Shown here piece by piece: positions 59,555 through 64,000 of a stretch of DNA of 64,000 bases. The notes beneath the pieces were generated by a model. It worked only from the letters and a program-made list of their open reading frames with translations. It was not told the origin of the DNA and ran no database searches. The number at the start of each line of letters is the position of its first letter. The stretch's first letter is position 1. The DNA lies in assembly GCA_016808115.1 (NCBI GenBank), contig JAEQBH010004654.1, positions 496,001-560,000 of the forward strand, in the 5' to 3' direction. This DNA comes from Tetrastigma voinierianum. Its lineage: Eukaryota; Streptophyta; Magnoliopsida; Vitales; Vitaceae. The position numbers and the translations under genes were made by a program.

Positions 59555-61411
59555 GGTTCCTAGGATATGCTAAGGAAAAAAAATAGGAAGAAAAAATGAC
59601 AGGAAAATAAAAATAAAGTTAAATATCACATATTATATTTACTTACTAATTCAAACAAATTTTATATATTTTAACTCATTAATATAAAGATTAAATAATT
59701 TCTAAATTTCTAAATTTCTAAATAATTTTATTTATATTTAATTTTCTTTAAAAAAAATTAGACAATCAAACATGAAAAAAAATCAATTTTCTTGACTTTT
59801 TTTTTCTTTCCCTAGTACTTTCCAATAACCACACACAACCTAACCTAATTAGTTAGTCATGAACAAAGGTTTCCAAACAAATTATTTTCTGAATTTAAAA
59901 TTATTCTTTTAAACCCTCCTACCTCATTATTCTACATTCTCCTAAGATAATTGAGTATATGCTTAACTTTCACCTAAGACTCCAATCTTGAATTTTATTA
60001 AAATCCAATCCCGGAAAATACTAATGAAAGAAAATAAGAAGAAAAATACAAAGGAAAAATGGAATGAAATAAAATTTGGAGCAAAATAAAAAAATAAGTT
60101 TTAAGTTTAATAAACTAATTCAATATATTTATTCAAACTCATTTTATTATTTGTTTCTCTATTATACAAGAATTAAGAAATTTAAAAATATCTAAAACTT
60201 TAAAAATTTTGGGTTATATTTTTTTTTCTTTTTTTCTTTTTTATGGTAAAACCAAATATGAGAAAATTATTTTTCTTAATTTTTTTTTTTTCAAATATTT
60301 TTCAACTTCCAAACAGAACCTTAGCATTCTTACCAAGTAGTAGAATATCTAATTTAGCACAAATTACTATATCTAAAGGCTGCCCATTACAGAGGTACAA
60401 TATTATTATTATAAAATATTTAGGAATATAATAAAGTTCAGTTGGGAAATTATATATTTTTACTAAAAGATATAATAATGTTCCACAATTATTCTCAAGA
60501 ACAGTGGTTGATAACTGGAAATTTCTAAAATTGAAAGTGGAAAAAATTATTTTTACATGATATCTTTCCTTTAGATGTTTCCACTTATTCTCTAAATAAT
60601 AATTTAAAATTAATTATATAAATATTTAAAAAAAAATTAAAACTATAAACAAATGCTTTTCTAAACCCTAGCCTCATTTTATCTAAACTTTTTATCTGCT
60701 AGCATTTTTTTCTTAAGTAATGTTTAATGAATTTTTTTTTTCCCATTTTAGGTTTGAAATCACGTCTCTACACCTATTTCTATAACTTTTTCAATAAAAT
60801 GATTATTCTACATAAATAGATATTTTCGTATCGGCGTGTGATCGTCTCGGTACGACGTTTTATTTCTCATCATCTTCTTGCAACGTCTATTTATGTGTGT
60901 GCGATTCAGATGGGCAAACATATCTTATCAAATACAACAAATCAAATCATAGTAGTTAATATGCTACAAAACTAAAGTTATATATATTACAATCACTATA
61001 ATATCAAATGTGCAGTTTTAAACCAATTCATCATGTTATTAACCTAGATGTTATATCATTATTTATGGTTTTTAGGGAATTTAATTATATGTTTACATCA
61101 ATGTATTATAAGTTTGAATCAATAAAATTATTTTTATTTTCAAAAAAATTAAAACTATAATAGATATATTAAATTTATTTTTAAAATATGTTTAGAAATA
61201 TAAATTATTAAAAAACATTTCAAATTTAAAAAAAAAATTCTATTTTCTATTTTTTTTTAAAATATCATAATAGATTTTTAGTGAAAACCCTAGTGCCCAC
61301 TCATCTCTTCTTCTTTCATATTTTTCTCTATTAGCCATTTTTCTTTAAACAAAGAGTTGTGATTTTTTAACCTTAGATCACTTTTCATCATTTTCTTTTC
61401 AATAAAGTGAT

Positions 61412-61450
<39 letters not shown>

Positions 61451-61740
61451 GTCGTTTTAAACGAGCACGACGATTCAAATAAGAAACATATTCAATCGAC
61501 ATGCAATATCAAACGTGTCATCAAAATACTCTGAATGAGCAATATTATATATTTGTCAAATATGTAAACTCAATTCGATTATTTATAAAGCATTAAATCC
61601 TCTAAAGTTTTTATCTAATTTAAAATGAATAAAATTATTTCACTTTTAAAAAAAATAATGATAGATTTTTAGAACCTAACCAATCAATTTATTTATTTTT
61701 TAATTATAAAAACGCATACGCGCCCTTTTTTCCCCAAAAA
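59555..61740. other. AT-rich intergenic region upstream of TOM20
   Basis: No gene recognised. It contains homopolymer runs, a TA microsatellite at 61418-61446, and two loosely similar stretches (about 59575-59850 and 60020-60325), each with 'ggaaaaa..aataaa' followed by T-rich sequence and a 'ccaa(a/t)...acaacct/agaacctta' ending. These could be old related insertions. Confidence 0.5.
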
Positions 61741-61770
61741 GTTCCTTTGAATACCGTTTGAATTTGGCGT

Positions 61771-61778
61771 CCACGTGG
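61771..61778. promoter_or_regulatory. G-box (CCACGTGG) in the TOM20 promoter
   Basis: The perfect palindrome CCACGTGG lies 212 bases before the TOM20 start codon. CACGTG is the known target of plant bHLH and bZIP regulators. Binding here is inferred. No clear TATA box is visible downstream of it. Confidence 0.5.
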
Positions 61779-61989
61779 AGAGTTGGTTTGGACTTGGGGA
61801 ATGCAAATGTAGATTAAGAGCTGTGTTTTTTTTTGAGGGAACTGTTTTTATTTCTCAAATCTGCAAATTCAAGAATTTCAAAGAAAAATCATAGCGCAAG
61901 AAAATCTTGATTCCTTCGCTTAAGTCTTGTTTGTTAAGTATAACTTCCTCCCTCTCCGGTCTCCCTCAACCTCAAAACACAAGCCAGCC

Positions 61990-64000
61990 ATGGAAATGGC
62001 AGCACTGTGGAATCGCTTCTTTCTCTTGGAGGACGCTCGCAGCATTGCCCAAGCCAACTACGCCAAAGATCCTTTCGATGCCGATGTCAGTATCTCGTCT
62101 TCTTCATTCTTTATTTCATTTCTTCGCTTTCATTGGTGGATCAGAGATTGCAGGAATGTGAAGCGAAGAGGATTTTGTTAAATTGATTGTTGCGCGTTCT
62201 TGATTGTTATTTCTCCCTTTTTTTTCATTGTTGGATCAGAAAATGCAGGAATGTGAAACGAAGAGGTTGTTGTTGAATTGATTGTTGCGCGTTCTTAATT
62301 GTTTTTTCTTCCTTCTCCCTCTGTGTTTCTTCGCCAGCCTCATGGTTTGCGAATGCGATGCACGTTGTAGTTTGTTTATATCCATCGGTTCCTGAGATCT
62401 GAAGATTTTTGAGAAAATGAATGAGTACGTTGTGGTTGAATTCATTATTTCCAGTGTTCGATTTTCTTTTCTTTTCTTTTCTTGCATTTTCTTTCGCCAG
62501 CCAATCGGTTTCCTATTCACATTTTCTTTGTATGCGTCGATCTCTGATATCTGAAAGAAAAGAAATAAAGAGGTGTGGTTGAACTATTGAATGTTGTTTG
62601 TTCTCAATTAGTTTGCTTCTTTCCTTTTCCTGCCTTCTTTCACCAGCCAAACCGACTTATTTAACTGTATCCAGCTCTCGTAACTTTTGCAAAAAGAAAC
62701 AGAGTTTAATTGATTTTTGCAAGTTTTTTAATTCTTTTTCTTTTCCCGCCATTTTCACCTGCTCGCAGTTGATTTTATGCGCATATCGGTTCCTGATATC
62801 TGAGAATCTGTGTTACTTTTTTTTCCTTTTCCCTAAACTTCTCCCGCGTTTTTCATCTGATAAATTGTCAAGAAAATAAGTAGCTATGCTGGGGCAAAAC
62901 AAAAAATTTTCAATTCGCAGTATCCTTTGTTTATTTATATAAGTCAATCTCTGATAATGTTTTCTTGTAGGAAAATAAGGGCGGCTTTTGTCTTTACCTT
63001 TTTTTTCTCACTAACCGAGAGAATACTTATCTAATTCATTTTTAAGTTCTGACACACATTCTCTTTTATTTACATGCATCCATATTTGGCATTATCTTTT
63101 GTTTACCTGTTGAATTATCTTATACAAGTTCCAAATTTGAGTTTCCTAATCCTGCATTTGTCAGCAGCACAAGGGATTTCCTCATCCTCAATGTGTGCAT
63201 GACATGACAGGGAATTCTTTTACCCTTTCTCCAGCCCTTTCCATTTTTTCGTCTGTGCATTTACGGATGTTTTGTGTTCTATATTGCTTTAGTGAAATCT
63301 CATTTAGACTGGATGAAAATCTGGATCATTAATTGTTTGGGGTGTTTGAGGTTCTAATTTTATGGTATATTAAGATCTTTATCTTTTTCATTAGAATTTG
63401 TTCCGAGTCTTCTGACATCCTGTTTTTCTTTTTTTTTGCAGAATCTAACAAGATGGGGATCAGTTTTGCTTCAGTTATCACACTATGAAAATGCTGAGGA
63501 TAAAAAGAAAATGCAGAATCTAACAAGATGGGGATCAGTTTTGCTTCAGTTATCACACTATGAAAATGCTGAGGATAAAAAGAAAATGATAAAAGGTATT
63601 TAATTTTCTTCATATGCTTTTATGACAACTTTTTCTATTTTTCTGGTTTTATGTTGAGTATCTGTGACTGTGATTTATGTCACACTTACTTGCAATAACA
63701 ATTTTGTGTGAAACTATAATGAATACTGCAGATGCCATTTCGAAGCTGGAGGAGGCATTAGTATTCAATCCCATAAGGCATGATGCATTATGGCTCCTCG
63801 GAAATTGCTTTGCTAATCAAGCCCTTATGGCTTCTGATTTGAATGAGATCAAAGGTTATAAAGATAAGGCTTCAGCATGTTATCAGAAAGCATTATATGC
63901 GGTAAACTACAGCTTTCATCCTTTTACTTTTTTCATTTCTATAAGTTCAACTAATTTAATAGAATGTTAATGGTGGAATATGTTTTTGTAGGATCCAGGA
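61990..64000 (+). CDS. TOM20: Mitochondrial import receptor subunit TOM20, partial
   Basis: TOM20 recognises presequences of imported proteins at the mitochondrial outer membrane as part of the TOM complex. Exon 1 is 61990-62085 (MEMAALWNRFFLLEDARSIA, then QANYAKDPFDAD). Exon 2 is 63442-63595 and begins NLTRWGSVLLQLS. Exon 3 is 63732-63901 (DAISKLEEALVFNPIRHDAL, then WLLGNCFANQALMASDLNEI and ACYQKALYA). Exon 4 starts at 63992 (DPG) and leaves the window. All introns are GT-AG. The residues follow the plant family pattern of about 200 residues: DPLDADNLTRWGGALLELSQ, then helix-turn-helix TPR-like pairs. The membrane anchor at the C-terminus lies outside the window. The first ATG is chosen because the second (codon 3) would shorten the usual N-terminus. 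Exon 2 holds a 75-base tandem duplication that would insert 25 residues. Confidence 0.93.
62131..62830. repeat. Degenerate repeats in TOM20 intron 1
   Basis: A 95-base tandem pair ('tggatcag(ag/aa)(a)tgcaggaatg' at 62137 and 62232, both with 'attgattgttgcgcgttctt') is followed by three to four looser units of about 145-165 bases. These are marked by 'c(g/a)ccagcc' (62333, 62495, 62641) and 'gatatctga(a/g)a'. The same 'gccagccaatcgg' motif occurs in intron 1 of the pseudogene at about 43717. Confidence 0.75.
63439..63588 (+). repeat. Exact 75-base tandem duplication across the TOM20 exon 2 acceptor
   Basis: Bases 63439-63513 and 63514-63588 are identical. Each copy starts with CAG, so both copies of the coding segment are preceded by a potential 3' splice site. 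The duplication is a multiple of three and encodes NLTRWGSVLLQLSHYENAED plus KKMQ-type residues twice. The upstream acceptor has a strong pyrimidine tract (ctttttttttgcag). The second is preceded by purines (aaaaagaaaatgcag). Confidence 0.97.

Overview
The window looks like nuclear DNA of a flowering plant, probably a eudicot. It has spliced genes with GT-AG introns, long AT-rich intergenic tracts, TA microsatellites and a dense nest of plant retrotransposons (Athila-like, Tekay-like, Copia, TR-GAG-like), plus a hAT transposon and a MITE-like hairpin. There is no bacterial-style gene layout, no CRISPR array, and no tRNA or rRNA gene that I can recognise. The order of plant is not determined.

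Region 1-27.3 kb is nested transposable elements. A GC-rich tandem array (1-1204) and gag-like fragments (1205-1635, 8313-9624, 25518-26320, all on the minus strand) look like one old host retroelement. It was split first by a solo Athila-like LTR (1636-8312), itself split by a 3.9 kb Tekay-like solo LTR (2591-6505). It was split again by a near-complete, decayed Athila-like element on the minus strand (9625-25517), with 2.9 kb LTRs, PBS, gag, protease, RT/RNase H, integrase and PPT. The Athila-like LTRs hold dense arrays of the 8-base palindrome GTCGCGAC.

Region 27.5-43.5 kb holds a pyrimidine tract, a 2.8 kb AT-rich desert, a PPR-protein pseudogene (30674-32380, plus strand), a palindromic microrepeat, a decayed Copia pol (34564-37260, minus), a non-autonomous TR-GAG-like LTR element with a perfect 5-base target duplication (37344-41546), and a second Copia integrase fragment (42180-42720).

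Region 43.5-64 kb is framed by two copies of the plant mitochondrial import receptor gene TOM20, both on the plus strand about 18 kb apart. The first (43535-47210) is a pseudogene with a Copia solo LTR in an intron. The second (61990 to the window end) looks functional and runs off the right edge. Between them lie a 765-base hairpin MITE and an Athila-like LTR (48702-59554) that contains a Tekay-like solo LTR (49258-58500), which contains a hAT transposon with a dead BED-type transposase (50101-56766).

The only gene that looks alive is TOM20. Its second exon carries an exact 75-base tandem duplication that copies the 3' splice acceptor with it, giving either an in-frame 25-residue repeat or a choice of two acceptors. 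I see no convincing new multi-gene system. The best leads are this TOM20 duplication, the palindrome-rich LTRs, the TR-GAG-like element with its large tandem array, and the hairpin MITE beside the TOM20 pseudogene.
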